Source: CAVSRC01 sp963762605
GTDB taxonomy: Bacteria; Pseudomonadota; Alphaproteobacteria; Rhizobiales; Kaistiaceae
DNA: 64,000 bases
Direction of reading: 5' to 3'
NCBI GenBank assembly: GCA_963762605.1
Contig: CAVXLJ010000019.1
Coordinates: 1 to 64,000 of the forward strand
In this document: positions 1 through 8,437 of the stretch, one piece after another
How positions within the stretch are numbered: position 1 is the first letter of the stretch
How the letters are laid out: every line of letters starts with the position of its first letter
Program-made: the position numbers and the translations under genes
The notes under the pieces: model-generated
Databases searched by the model: none
Seen by the model: only the letters and a program-made list of their open reading frames with translations
What the model was told of the DNA's origin: nothing

Positions 1-766
1 CATCAACATTCAGGTGCTTGAGAACGCCGGACTGATCGACACCCATACGATCAAGGCCAAGAAGGGCCATCAGAAGCTGTGCTCGGCGCGCTTCGACGAA
101 ATCATCGTGCGCTTCGAAGCCGAAGAGCCAATTCGCGACAAGAACCTGGTCGAGGTCCAGATGCCGCTGGGCCTGATGACCAGCTGCGAGGTCAGTGCTC
201 CCTGCGGCCTCTGTTCGATCGAGGGTGTCATCGGCCTGCTCGACGTGCCCGACCTGTTTCTCGATCCCGACCGGGTGCGTGCCGCGTTGATCTGGTTCGG
301 CCGCGGCTTTGTCGAATACAAGTTCCCCAACAACGCCAAGCTGCTCAACTCGGACGTCGAATCGGTCGAATTCTCCATGGAGCTTTCCTCGGAGGTGCCG
401 GGCACCAACGTCAATTGGCCATCCGACATCACCCTTTGGGTCAATGGCGTTGCCATCGGCACATGGACCTCGCCCGGCGATTTCGGCGACAAGCGCGGGG
501 TCTATACGCCGAACTGGTGGAAGCTGGAGGGCTCCCAGTACGGCAAGCTGAAGACCTGGCGGGTGAGCAAGGCCGGCTCGTTCGTCGATGGCGTGCGCAT
601 CTCCAGCGTGAAGGTCGACGATCTTGAGCTGTCGCAGCACCATTCCATCCGCATGCGCATCGGCATCGACGCCAAGGCCAGCCATCCCGGCGGCGTCAAC
701 ATCTTCGGCAAGGGCTTCGGCAATTACGACCAGGACATTGTGATGCGGTTGCATCTCAAGCGCTGA
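1..766 (+). CDS. ArsR/COG4189-like transcriptional regulator, 5' end missing
   Basis: The gene runs in from the left edge and about 254 residues are visible. The first residues (INIQVLENAGLI) look like the recognition-helix and wing part of an ArsR-type winged helix, so the start and most of the DNA-binding domain lie outside the window. The long remaining part contains WFGRGFVEYKFPNNAKLLNS and IGTWTSPGDFGDKRG, which resembles the C-terminal sensor region of the COG4189 'predicted regulator' group often found beside sugar transporters. An internal GTG at 14 is not a credible start because the reading frame is open upstream. By position it may control the sugar operon that follows. Family assignment is from memory of the conserved C-terminal region; ligand unknown. 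Confidence 0.72.
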   Translation, partial: INIQVLENAGLIDTHTIKAKKGHQKLCSARFDEIIVRFEAEEPIRDKNLVEVQMPLGLMTSCEVSAPCGLCSIEGVIGLLDVPDLFLDPDRVRAALIWFGRGFVEYKFPNNAKLLNSDVESVEFSMELSSEVPGTNVNWPSDITLWVNGVAIGTWTSPGDFGDKRGVYTPNWWKLEGSQYGKLKTWRVSKAGSFVDGVRISSVKVDDLELSQHHSIRMRIGIDAKASHPGGVNIFGKGFGNYDQDIVMRLHLKR

Positions 767-1076
767 CCCGATCGCGATCGTTCGGGGCGGGCGGGGGCAG
801 GTGCGCTGGCGGATCGGCAATCGTTTTCCTTCTGGAATCAGCCGGTTCGCGCATTTCGCCACCATCTGTCAACGAATTGCCCCCGTTTCGCCGCTTGAGA
901 GCCAATTTTGCCCTCTTGAACGACGCCAGGATTCGTGGCGTAATGGTTCTAAGAAAAGCTTTTCCTATTCGGTCACGGATGATTGCCGGGAGGAAAGGCT
1001 CTTCTGCGCCGTAGCGGTTGGCGAGAGGACGCGGCCGCGCTCTGGCGCCGAGAATGAACTCTTGGGAGGAGATACG
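767..1076. other. Intergenic control region before the first sugar ABC operon
   Basis: No gene is supported here. The frame of the next gene stays open upstream to 801, but that extension has no ribosome site and is rich in Arg/Cys, unlike a protein start. The region carries a palindrome (949-967 area) listed separately and ends with a strong ribosome site (GGGAGGAG) just before the ATG at 1077. Confidence 0.6.
950..967. promoter_or_regulatory. 18-bp near-perfect palindrome, candidate LacI-family operator
   Basis: TAAGAAAAGCTTTTCCTA is an inverted repeat with one mismatched pair; the inner 12 bp (GAAAAGCTTTTC) are perfect. It lies about 110 bp upstream of the substrate-binding protein gene, in an operon that encodes its own LacI regulator. 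LacI-family operators are palindromes of this size, so it is a reasonable operator candidate, but most have a central CG rather than GC. Binding is inferred. Confidence 0.3.
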
Positions 1077-2324
1077 ATGAAGCTATCCAAGCATCTGGCG
1101 CGGCTGGCCTTGGGCACGGTCGCAATTGTGTTTGCAGCATCGCTGCCTGCAAGCGCGACCGATATCACCATGTGGGTGCGTCAGTCGGCGGCCAACGGCG
1201 CCCAGCACGTGGTCGACTTGTGGAACAAGACCCACGCCGACAAGATTCAGATGACCGTAATTCCCGATACCCAGATGGTGCCCAAGCTGGCCCAGGGTAG
1301 TCAGGCCGGTCAAGTTCCGGACGTGGTGGCGTTCGACCTCATCTACATGCCCGATTTCATGAGGGCGGGCCTGCTGAAGGACATCACCGCCGAGTTGAAG
1401 GCGGACCCCAATTACGCCTCTGAAGCGCCGGCGTACAAAAACATTTCCACCTATGACGGCAAGCTCTACGGCACCGGGTTCACGCCCGACGTGTCGGTTC
1501 TCGTCTGGAACAAGGACCTGTTCAAGCAAGCCGGGCTCGATCCCGAAAAGGCGCCGCAGACGCTGGCAGAGATCCACGCCGACGCCAAAAAGATTCGTGC
1601 GCTCGGCAAGGACACCTATGGCTATTATTTCTCGGGTGCTTGCCAGGGTTGCAACATCTTCGTGGCCTCGCCGATGATGGTTGCAGCCGGCGCTACGCTG
1701 CTGCCAGCCAAGCCTGGCGAGAAGGCGTTGCAGGGCGCCGGTATCAAGGACGTGCTCACCCAGATGCACGAGATGTGGGCTGAGGGCCTCATCCCTCAGA
1801 GCGCCGAAGCCGACAACGGCGCCAACTTCACCGCCACCTTCGAAACCGGCAAGATCGGCATCCAGGGTTCTGGCGGCCTTTCGGTCTCGGACATCACGAA
1901 GACGGTTCCGAACCTCAATTTCGGCGTTGGTCTGCTGCCCGGCACCAAGCCCGGCGAACACTCGGCCTTCGTGGGTGGCGACGTCATTGCCGTCCCGGCC
2001 AAATCCGCGCATCCTGACCTCGCCCTCCAGTTCATCCACTGGGAGATGACCGACGACGCGCAGATCAACGCGCTGGCGAAGAACAACATCATTCCGTCGC
2101 GTCCGGAACTGATCACCAGCAAGGTGTTCTCCGATCCGCGTATTCTGGTCACTGCCGAGGCGCTGCGCGTAGGCTTCACGCCGTATGCATTCCACTTCAA
2201 CGACATGGTCAACGCCGACTCGAGCCCGTGGCTTCAGATGATCCAGTCGGCGGTGTTTGACGGGAACATCGACAGCGCCATCAAGACGGCACAGGACGCC
2301 ATGGAGCAGATCGCCAACCAGTAG
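1077..2324 (+). CDS. CUT1 sugar ABC transporter substrate-binding protein
   Basis: A 415-residue family 1 extracellular solute-binding protein that would deliver a carbohydrate to the permeases encoded next. Residues 1-22 form a signal peptide (Lys/Arg start, hydrophobic core, ASLPASA then TDITMWV). The mature part has the usual order for this family: ITMWVRQSAANGAQHVVDLW, then PDVVAFDLIYMPDF, then GKIGIQGSGGLSVSDI. The ATG at 1077 is chosen because GGGAGGAG precedes it and it gives a clean signal peptide. A strong hairpin follows the stop and separates this gene from the permease genes. The neighbouring GH127 enzyme suggests an arabinose-containing oligosaccharide as ligand, which is inference. 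Confidence 0.9.
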   Translation: MKLSKHLARLALGTVAIVFAASLPASATDITMWVRQSAANGAQHVVDLWNKTHADKIQMTVIPDTQMVPKLAQGSQAGQVPDVVAFDLIYMPDFMRAGLLKDITAELKADPNYASEAPAYKNISTYDGKLYGTGFTPDVSVLVWNKDLFKQAGLDPEKAPQTLAEIHADAKKIRALGKDTYGYYFSGACQGCNIFVASPMMVAAGATLLPAKPGEKALQGAGIKDVLTQMHEMWAEGLIPQSAEADNGANFTATFETGKIGIQGSGGLSVSDITKTVPNLNFGVGLLPGTKPGEHSAFVGGDVIAVPAKSAHPDLALQFIHWEMTDDAQINALAKNNIIPSRPELITSKVFSDPRILVTAEALRVGFTPYAFHFNDMVNADSSPWLQMIQSAVFDGNIDSAIKTAQDAMEQIANQ

Positions 2325-2336
2325 ATCTCTCCTCCC

Positions 2337-2380
2337 AAGGGCGTGGGCTCGACCGCGCGTCGCGGTCGAACCCACCCTTC
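2337..2380 (+). terminator. Strong hairpin between binding-protein and permease genes
   Basis: Left arm 2343-2357 (GTGGGCTCGACCGCG) and right arm 2361-2375 (CGCGGTCGAACCCAC) pair over 15 positions with one mismatch and a 3-nt loop. Flanking AAGG/CCTT can extend the stem. No clear U-run follows, so it is more likely a partial attenuator or mRNA-stabilising hairpin that raises binding-protein yield than a full terminator. Confidence 0.65.
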
Positions 2381-2448
2381 CTTTGGGCTTGCATTGATGG
2401 ACGTCCGGTCCACAGAATCGGCTGAGCATAGGTAAGCGACGGGATCCG

Positions 2449-3324
2449 ATGCATCCGCGCACTCGAACCCTGCAGGGTCTGCTCTACATGGCCCCGGCGC
2501 TGCTGTTCGTTGCCGTGTTCGTGCTGTACCCCTTCGCGCAGCTGGTGCAGACATCGTTGACCAGCGAGTCGTTGCTCGGCGGCGGCCGCTTCGTCGGCCT
2601 TGCCAATTATGCGCAGGCAATCCACGACCCGACATTCGTGAGGTCGTTGGGTTTCACCATCAAATACACCGTGTTCATCACGCCGATCCTGATGATCCTG
2701 GGCTATTTGCTGGCCCTGCTGACAGCCGACAACCGGCCGATACTGAAATTCGCGCGCGGTGTGATCTTCATGCCGGTGGTGATCGGACTAGGTGCTTCAA
2801 GCCTGCTCTGGTTCTGGCTCTTCGACCAGCAGGTGGGTTTGTTCGACAAGTTGCTGGTCGATCTGCACATCTCGAAGACCGCGATCGTCTGGTGGATCGA
2901 TGCCAACTGGGCGCTTTGGGGCGTCATCATCTCAGTGGTCTGGAAGGTGGTCGGCTTCGGCATGTTGCTGTTCGTGGCCGCCTTGCAGTCGATCAGCCAG
3001 GAGGTAACCGAGGCTTCGCTTATGGATGGTGCCGGCTATTGGCAGCGCGTGCGGCTGATCTACCTGCCGCTGACCTTTCGCACCGTGCTGTTGGTGACCC
3101 TGATTTCGGCCATCGGTTCCATGCTTGCTTTCGACCAGTTCTACATCATGACGCTCGGCGGGCCGCGCGGACAAACCTTCACGGCAGTTTACTGGATGTA
3201 CCAAACGTCGTTCATAAGCTTCAGGCTCGGCTATGGTGACGCGCTCGCCGTGATCCTCACCATCATCATCATGATCGGGGCAGCGATCCAGATTGCTTTC
3301 ACTGCACGAAGGGCTCCGGCATGA
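2449..3324 (+). CDS. CUT1 sugar ABC transporter permease (MalF-like)
   Basis: A 291-residue inner-membrane permease with six predicted membrane segments. The first is at about residues 9-33 (LLYMAPALLFVAVFVLYPFA), and the MalF-type opening 'YMAPALLF' is typical. The EAA loop that contacts the ATPase is seen as EASLMDGAGYWQRVRLIYLP at about residues 187-206. It overlaps the next permease by 4 nt (ATGA), so the two are translationally coupled. No ATPase gene follows in this operon. Confidence 0.9.
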   Translation: MHPRTRTLQGLLYMAPALLFVAVFVLYPFAQLVQTSLTSESLLGGGRFVGLANYAQAIHDPTFVRSLGFTIKYTVFITPILMILGYLLALLTADNRPILKFARGVIFMPVVIGLGASSLLWFWLFDQQVGLFDKLLVDLHISKTAIVWWIDANWALWGVIISVVWKVVGFGMLLFVAALQSISQEVTEASLMDGAGYWQRVRLIYLPLTFRTVLLVTLISAIGSMLAFDQFYIMTLGGPRGQTFTAVYWMYQTSFISFRLGYGDALAVILTIIIMIGAAIQIAFTARRAPA

Positions 3325-4223
3325 GCGAGATGTCCGTTCGCGCCCTTCGCACCGATCGCGCCGCACGGGCCAGCACGGGCACGGCGATCGCGGCCACTGC
3401 GCCGGTGCGCTACCTCATTGGCGCAATCGCCATGTTCATCGCCGCCCTGATGGTGGGGCCGATCGTTCTTTCGTTCCTCTCCTCGATCAAGACTTCGGCC
3501 GACGCCCTTGCCATACCGCCGAGCTACCTGCCGCACACACTCAGCATCGAGAATTACCTGAAGGTCATCCACTATCAGGCGGGCCTTTTCACTTACGTGT
3601 CCAACAGCCTGATCGTGGCTCTGCTCACCATACTTTTCATCATGGTGCTCTGCGTGCCTGCCGGCTATGGGCTCGCGCGCTCCAGGTTCCGTGGCAAGGA
3701 AGTCTTCTTTCTGGTGCTGCTGCTGCCGCTGATGATCCCCTACCAGGCGCTCCTCAGCCCGCTTTATCTGATGTTCGCCAAGATCGGGCTGGCCAACACC
3801 TATGTGGGCCTGGCTATCGTCCACACCCTGCTGCAGCTGCCTTTCAGCGTCTATCTCATGCGCAACAGCTTCGAAGGCGTGCCTGTCGACCTCGAGGAGG
3901 CTGGCATGATCGACGGGGCGAGCGCCTTTCAGTGCTTCTGGCGCATCGCGCTGCCGTTGGCGGTGCCGGGTATCATTACCATTGCGTTGTTCGCCTTCAT
4001 CATGTCCTGGAACGAGTTCCTGGGCGCGCTGGTGGTGATGAACAGGGAAGCTCAGTTCACCGTCCCGATCATGCTGGTGGGCGTGCGCACTGGGCACCAA
4101 CACGCCGTCGATTGGGGCGCGCTACAGGCCGGCATCATCGTCTCGATCATCCCGTGCGTAGCTCTCTACCTGTTCCTGCAGAAGTACTACATCTCGGGCT
4201 TGCTCAGCGGCGCCGTGAAATAG
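3321..4223 (+). CDS. CUT1 sugar ABC transporter permease (MalG-like)
   Basis: A 300-residue inner-membrane permease and the partner of the preceding MalF-like protein. It has six membrane segments, with the first at about residues 32-56. The EAA motif is EEAGMIDGASAFQCFWRIAL near residues 193-212, and the C-terminus YISGLLSGAVK is typical of MalG-type subunits. Its start overlaps the upstream stop (ATGA). The next gene, the LacI regulator, begins 14 nt after its stop. Confidence 0.9.
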   Translation: MSEMSVRALRTDRAARASTGTAIAATAPVRYLIGAIAMFIAALMVGPIVLSFLSSIKTSADALAIPPSYLPHTLSIENYLKVIHYQAGLFTYVSNSLIVALLTILFIMVLCVPAGYGLARSRFRGKEVFFLVLLLPLMIPYQALLSPLYLMFAKIGLANTYVGLAIVHTLLQLPFSVYLMRNSFEGVPVDLEEAGMIDGASAFQCFWRIALPLAVPGIITIALFAFIMSWNEFLGALVVMNREAQFTVPIMLVGVRTGHQHAVDWGALQAGIIVSIIPCVALYLFLQKYYISGLLSGAVK

Positions 4224-4237
4224 GGGAGCGCCGGGCG

Positions 4238-5383
4238 ATGGCAAAACGCAGGCGATCCGGCACCAGCGCGGAATTACCGCCCCACGTCACGCGGCCCGCG
4301 GGTCGGTCCAGCCTGACCATCCGCGATGTGGCACGGCTCGCCAATGTCAGCATCGGCACGGCGTCGAAGGCGCTCAACAATAGCGGCAGCCTGCGCCAGG
4401 AAACCCGCGACCGGGTCATCGCTGCCGCCCGCGAACTCGGCTTCCGTCCCAACGATCTCGCCCAGAGCCTGCATCGCGGCCAGAGCCTGACCGTCGGCCT
4501 GATTTCGACCGACAGCTTTGGCCGTTTCACCATGCCGATCATGGAAGGCCTGGAGGAGTGCCTGACCGACCGGCACATGGCCGTCTTCATGTGCAACGCC
4601 ACCGACGATCCCGAGCGCGAGGCGCTGCACGTCGAATCGCTGCTCGGCAAGCGGGTCGACGGCATCGTCGTCACCGCCCGGCGCGCCGACCGGCGCCCGA
4701 AATTGCAGGTGCCCTTGTCCGATGTGCCGGTCATCTACGTCTTCACCCAGGTCGACGATCCGGATGCCTGTTGTCTGCTGCCCGACGACGAGGGCGGCGC
4801 GGCGCTGGCGACGCAGCACCTGATCGACCTCGGCCGGCGTCGCATCGCCCATATCACCGGGCCGGAGCGGTTCGAGGCCGTGCGTCTGAGGGCCAACGGC
4901 TATCGCAAGACGCTGGCCTCTGCGGGACTCGAGGCGCCCGGCGCCTATTACCTGCCTGGCATCTGGTCGGAAGGCTGGGGCCGCGAAGCCGTCGCCCAGC
5001 TCTTCCGCGGCAGGGGCGATGAGCCACCTGACGCGATCTTCTGCGGCAACGATCAGATTGCCCGCGGCGCCGCCGATGCGCTGCGCGAGCGCGGCATCGT
5101 CGTGCCCGATAGCGTCTCGATCGTCGGCTTCGACAATTGGGAGATCATGGCAGAGTCCACGCGCCCGCCGCTCACCAGCATCGACATGAACCTGAAGGAT
5201 CTCGGCCGCCATGCCGGCCTGAGGCTCCTCGACCAGATTGCCGGCAAGAAGTTGCGCGGCGTCGAACGGCTGCCATGCACGCTGGTCGTGCGCAGTTCAT
5301 GCGGCGCCAACGGCGGGCTTCCGGTGAAGAAGAAGACGGACAGAGGGAACGGAAATGCGCCAATACTCACCGGTTCGGTTTAA
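4238..5383 (+). CDS. LacI-family transcriptional regulator
   Basis: A 381-residue LacI/GalR regulator. An N-terminal tail of about 28 residues precedes the helix-turn-helix (TIRDVARLANVSIGTASKAL), followed by the hinge helix and a periplasmic-binding-protein-like sensor domain (GLISTDSFGRFTMPIMEGLE; AIFCGNDQIARGAADAL; VSIVGFDNWE). The ATG at 4238 follows GGGGAG with good spacing and sits 14 nt after the permease stop. The frame is open far upstream through the permease gene, but that is shadow coding. The 3' end overlaps the GH127 gene by 29 nt. It probably represses this operon in response to the transported sugar; the palindrome at 950-967 is the best operator candidate. Confidence 0.9.
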   Translation: MAKRRRSGTSAELPPHVTRPAGRSSLTIRDVARLANVSIGTASKALNNSGSLRQETRDRVIAAARELGFRPNDLAQSLHRGQSLTVGLISTDSFGRFTMPIMEGLEECLTDRHMAVFMCNATDDPEREALHVESLLGKRVDGIVVTARRADRRPKLQVPLSDVPVIYVFTQVDDPDACCLLPDDEGGAALATQHLIDLGRRRIAHITGPERFEAVRLRANGYRKTLASAGLEAPGAYYLPGIWSEGWGREAVAQLFRGRGDEPPDAIFCGNDQIARGAADALRERGIVVPDSVSIVGFDNWEIMAESTRPPLTSIDMNLKDLGRHAGLRLLDQIAGKKLRGVERLPCTLVVRSSCGANGGLPVKKKTDRGNGNAPILTGSV

Positions 5384-7271
5384 CGAGGTCAGGGTCGACG
5401 GCACCTTCTGGCGCGAGCGTCTCGACACCGTGCTCAAGTGCACGATCCCGAGCCAGTACCGCCAGCTTCAGGGGCACCACATGCTGGAGTCGCTGGACGT
5501 GGCCCAGCCGCCGCCGCCGCTCACCATTCCGCGCAATCGCCAGGGCTTCACCACCCAGATCTTCTGGGATTCCGACATCGGCAAATGGGTCGAGGCGGCG
5601 AGTTATGCGCTCTTCCACGGCCGCGACGCGAAGATCGAGGCCGAGATCGACGCGATCGCCGAGCAGCTCGCCAAGGCCCAGCTTCCCGACGGCTACTGCA
5701 ATTGCTGGTACGTCGGCCGCGAAGTCGACAGGCGCTGGACCAATCTCCGCGACAACCACGAACTCTATTGCGCCGGCCACATGCTGGAGGGCGCCATCGC
5801 CTATTTCATGGCGACCGGCAAGCGCCGCCTGCTGGATATCATGGAGAAGTATGTCGATCATATCGCCAGCGTGTTCGGGCCCGGTCCCGACCAGAAGCAT
5901 GGTTATCCGGGGCATCAGGAGATCGAGCTGGCGCTGGTTCGCCTCTATCACCTGACCGGCGACCGCCGGCGCCTGGATCTCGCCGCCTATTTCATCGACG
6001 AACGTGGCCGCGCGCCGCATTACTTCGAGGCCGAGGCCAAGGCACGCGGCGAGCGGCCCGAGGACTTCTGGCAGGGGACCTTCGAATACAACCAGTCGCA
6101 CAAGCCGGTGCGCCAGCAGGACAAGGTCGTCGGCCATGCCGTCCGCGCCCTCTACATGTACACGGCCATGGCGGACCTCGCCGCCGATCTCGGCGACGAT
6201 GCCCTGAAACGCGCCTGCGAGGTGCTGTGGAACGACCTGACCACAAAGCGCCTGTACGTCACCGGCGGGCTTGGTCCGGCGGCAGCCAATGAGGGCTTCA
6301 CCAAGGATTACGATCTGCCCAACGACACGGCGTACTGCGAGACCTGCGCCTCCGTGGCACTGATCTTCTGGGCGCAACGCATGCTCAATCTCGATCTCGA
6401 CGGCAGATACGCCGATGCGCTCGAGCTGGCGCTCTACAACAACGCGCTCTCCGGCCTGTCGCGCGACGGCGAGCATTATTTCTACGCCAACCCGCTGGAG
6501 AGCGACGGTAGCCACGAGCGCTGGACCTGGCACGTTTGCCCGTGCTGCACGATGAACGTGTCGCGGCTGGTCGCCTCGGTCGGCGGCTATTTCTATTCGA
6601 CCGCCGCCGATCAATTGGCCGTCCATCTCTATGGCGGCACCAGCACCACCGTCGCCGTCGCCGGCACCAGGGTCCATGTCAGGCAAAAGGGCGACTATCC
6701 CTGGTCGGGCGCCATCGCCATCGCCATCGATCCCGAGACGCCGGCAGAATTCGCCCTCAAACTGCGCATTCCGGGCTGGGTCCGGGCAGGGCAGGCGAAG
6801 CTTTCGGTCAATGGCGCGCCGGTCGACATTGCGGCCAATATCAGCGACGGCTACGTCGCCATCCGCCGCAAATGGTCGAAAGGCGATGCGGTCGCCCTCG
6901 ACCTGCCCATGCCGGCGGAGCGGGTCTACGCCAATCCCAACGTTCGCCAGGATGTCGGCCGCGTCGCGTTGAAGCGGGGTCCGTTCGTCTATTGTGCCGA
7001 GCAGGCGGACAATCCGGGTGGCCTGGTTACGGCCACCAAGTTGTCGCGCGATGCCGAGATCAATGCGGTCGAGCGGCAGGACCTGTTCGACGGCGTCGTC
7101 ACCCTCACCACCGCCGGTACCGCTGCCGACCTCGAGGCCTGGGGGTCCGCCCTCTATGCCACGGAGCCACCGCGCGAGGTGCCAGTCAGCGTCACCGCCA
7201 TTCCCTATTTTCTGTGGAGCAATCGCGGAGCAGGCGCTATGTCGGTATGGCTGCCGGAGACCAAGGCCTGA
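5355..7271 (+). CDS. GH127 beta-L-arabinofuranosidase (DUF1680)
   Basis: A 638-residue glycoside hydrolase family 127 protein, the usual length for the family, which removes beta-L-arabinofuranosyl residues. In the characterised family member a zinc-bound cysteine is the nucleophile. The corresponding residues are visible as Glu329 and Cys331 in YCETCAS and the Cys pair 397-398 in HVCPCCTMNVSR. The N-terminus (VRVDGTFWRERLDTVL) is also typical. There is no signal peptide, so it acts in the cytoplasm on imported oligosaccharides. A ribosome site (GAGGGAACGGAA) supports the ATG at 5355, so the 29-nt overlap with the LacI gene is real. Confidence 0.92.
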   Translation: MRQYSPVRFNEVRVDGTFWRERLDTVLKCTIPSQYRQLQGHHMLESLDVAQPPPPLTIPRNRQGFTTQIFWDSDIGKWVEAASYALFHGRDAKIEAEIDAIAEQLAKAQLPDGYCNCWYVGREVDRRWTNLRDNHELYCAGHMLEGAIAYFMATGKRRLLDIMEKYVDHIASVFGPGPDQKHGYPGHQEIELALVRLYHLTGDRRRLDLAAYFIDERGRAPHYFEAEAKARGERPEDFWQGTFEYNQSHKPVRQQDKVVGHAVRALYMYTAMADLAADLGDDALKRACEVLWNDLTTKRLYVTGGLGPAAANEGFTKDYDLPNDTAYCETCASVALIFWAQRMLNLDLDGRYADALELALYNNALSGLSRDGEHYFYANPLESDGSHERWTWHVCPCCTMNVSRLVASVGGYFYSTAADQLAVHLYGGTSTTVAVAGTRVHVRQKGDYPWSGAIAIAIDPETPAEFALKLRIPGWVRAGQAKLSVNGAPVDIAANISDGYVAIRRKWSKGDAVALDLPMPAERVYANPNVRQDVGRVALKRGPFVYCAEQADNPGGLVTATKLSRDAEINAVERQDLFDGVVTLTTAGTAADLEAWGSALYATEPPREVPVSVTAIPYFLWSNRGAGAMSVWLPETKA

Positions 7272-7301
7272 CGGCGGCCTGCGGCAAAGAAGGGTACTGA
7301 C

Positions 7302-8363
7302 ATGGAATATCGTTCGTTGGGTCGCTCCGGCCTGAAGGTCTCCGTCGTCACGATGGGGACGATGACATTCGGGCGCGCCAAGGACGGCGTGCTGGGTTCT
7401 GTCGATACCGCCGAAGCCAGGCGTCAGATCGACCAGTGCATCGACGCCGGCGTCAATCTCATCGATACCGCCGACGTCTATGCGCGCGGCGCCTCCGAGG
7501 AGATCGTCGGCGAGGCGCTCGGCAAGAAGCGCCCGGATGTCCTGATCGCCACCAAGGTTCGTTTCCCCATGGGGCCCGGCCCCAACGATCAGGGCCTCTC
7601 GCGCCACTACATCGTCGCCGAGTGCGAGCGCAGCCTGAAGCGCCTCGGCACGGAATGGATCGACCTCTACCAGGTCCACAATTGGGACGGCCAGACGCCG
7701 ATCGAGGAGACGATGGAGGCGCTCGACCGCCTGATCCAGCAGGGCAAGGTGCGCTACATCGGCTGCTCGAACTATTCCGGCTGGCACATCATGAAGGCGC
7801 TCGGCGTGGCGCGCGCCGCCGGGCGTCAGCCCTTCGTCAGCCAGCAGATCCATTACACGTTGCAGGCGCGCGAGGCGGAATACGAACTGGTGCCGATCTC
7901 GCTCGACCAGGGGCTCGGCATCCTCGTCTGGAGCCCGATCGCCGGCGGCCTGCTGTCCGGCAAGTTCCGCCGCGACAACAAGACGGGACCGAAGGACTCT
8001 CGTCACTTCGACCGCAAATGGCGCGAGCCGCCGATCTACGACGAGGACAAGCTGTTCGACATCATCGATGTCCTCGTCGACGTCGCCAAGGCGCACGATT
8101 GTTCGGCGGCGCGCGTGGCGCTGGCCTGGCTGCTCCACCAGCCGGCCGTCACCTCGGTGATCGTCGGCGGGCGCACGCACGAGCAGTTTGCCGACAATCT
8201 CGCCTCCGCCGATCTCAAGCTGAGCGAGGAAGACCTCAAGCGGCTCGACGCGGTCTCGCGGCCGAACCTCGCCTACCCTTATTGGCATCAGGGCTGGTTC
8301 GCACGCGATCGCCTGGGTCCCGCCGACCTGTCGCTGATTGGGAAATATCTGGACGACGAATAG
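7302..8363 (+). CDS. Aldo/keto reductase
   Basis: A 353-residue NADPH-dependent aldo/keto reductase with a TIM-barrel fold. The start MEYRSLGRSGLKVSVVTMG is diagnostic. The catalytic tetrad is present: Asp55 and Tyr60 (LIDTADVYARG), Lys85 (IATKV) and His126 (YQVHNWDG). It begins 30 nt after the GH127 stop with AAGGG upstream, so it belongs to the same operon and may reduce or oxidise the released sugar or a related carbonyl. The substrate cannot be read from the sequence. Confidence 0.9.
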   Translation: MEYRSLGRSGLKVSVVTMGTMTFGRAKDGVLGSVDTAEARRQIDQCIDAGVNLIDTADVYARGASEEIVGEALGKKRPDVLIATKVRFPMGPGPNDQGLSRHYIVAECERSLKRLGTEWIDLYQVHNWDGQTPIEETMEALDRLIQQGKVRYIGCSNYSGWHIMKALGVARAAGRQPFVSQQIHYTLQAREAEYELVPISLDQGLGILVWSPIAGGLLSGKFRRDNKTGPKDSRHFDRKWREPPIYDEDKLFDIIDVLVDVAKAHDCSAARVALAWLLHQPAVTSVIVGGRTHEQFADNLASADLKLSEEDLKRLDAVSRPNLAYPYWHQGWFARDRLGPADLSLIGKYLDDE

Positions 8364-8437
8364 GCGCGCGCACCACCGTCATTCCCTGCTTTCTGTGAGT
8401 GCTGCAGTCGGCGCGCCAACGCGGTCGGTGACACCGT

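Noticed and set aside
801..1076. Upstream extension of the first binding protein by 92 residues
   Set aside because: No ribosome site, poor protein composition, and the internal ATG at 1077 has a strong site and a proper signal peptide.
1083..2462. 459-codon minus-strand frame opposite the first binding-protein gene
   Set aside because: Shadow of a well-supported plus-strand gene; Arg/His-rich with no domain.
5367..8288. 973-codon open frame on the minus strand across GH127 and the aldo/keto reductase
   Set aside because: It is antisense to two clear genes with intact catalytic motifs and is typical of GC-rich codon bias. Its product matches no family.
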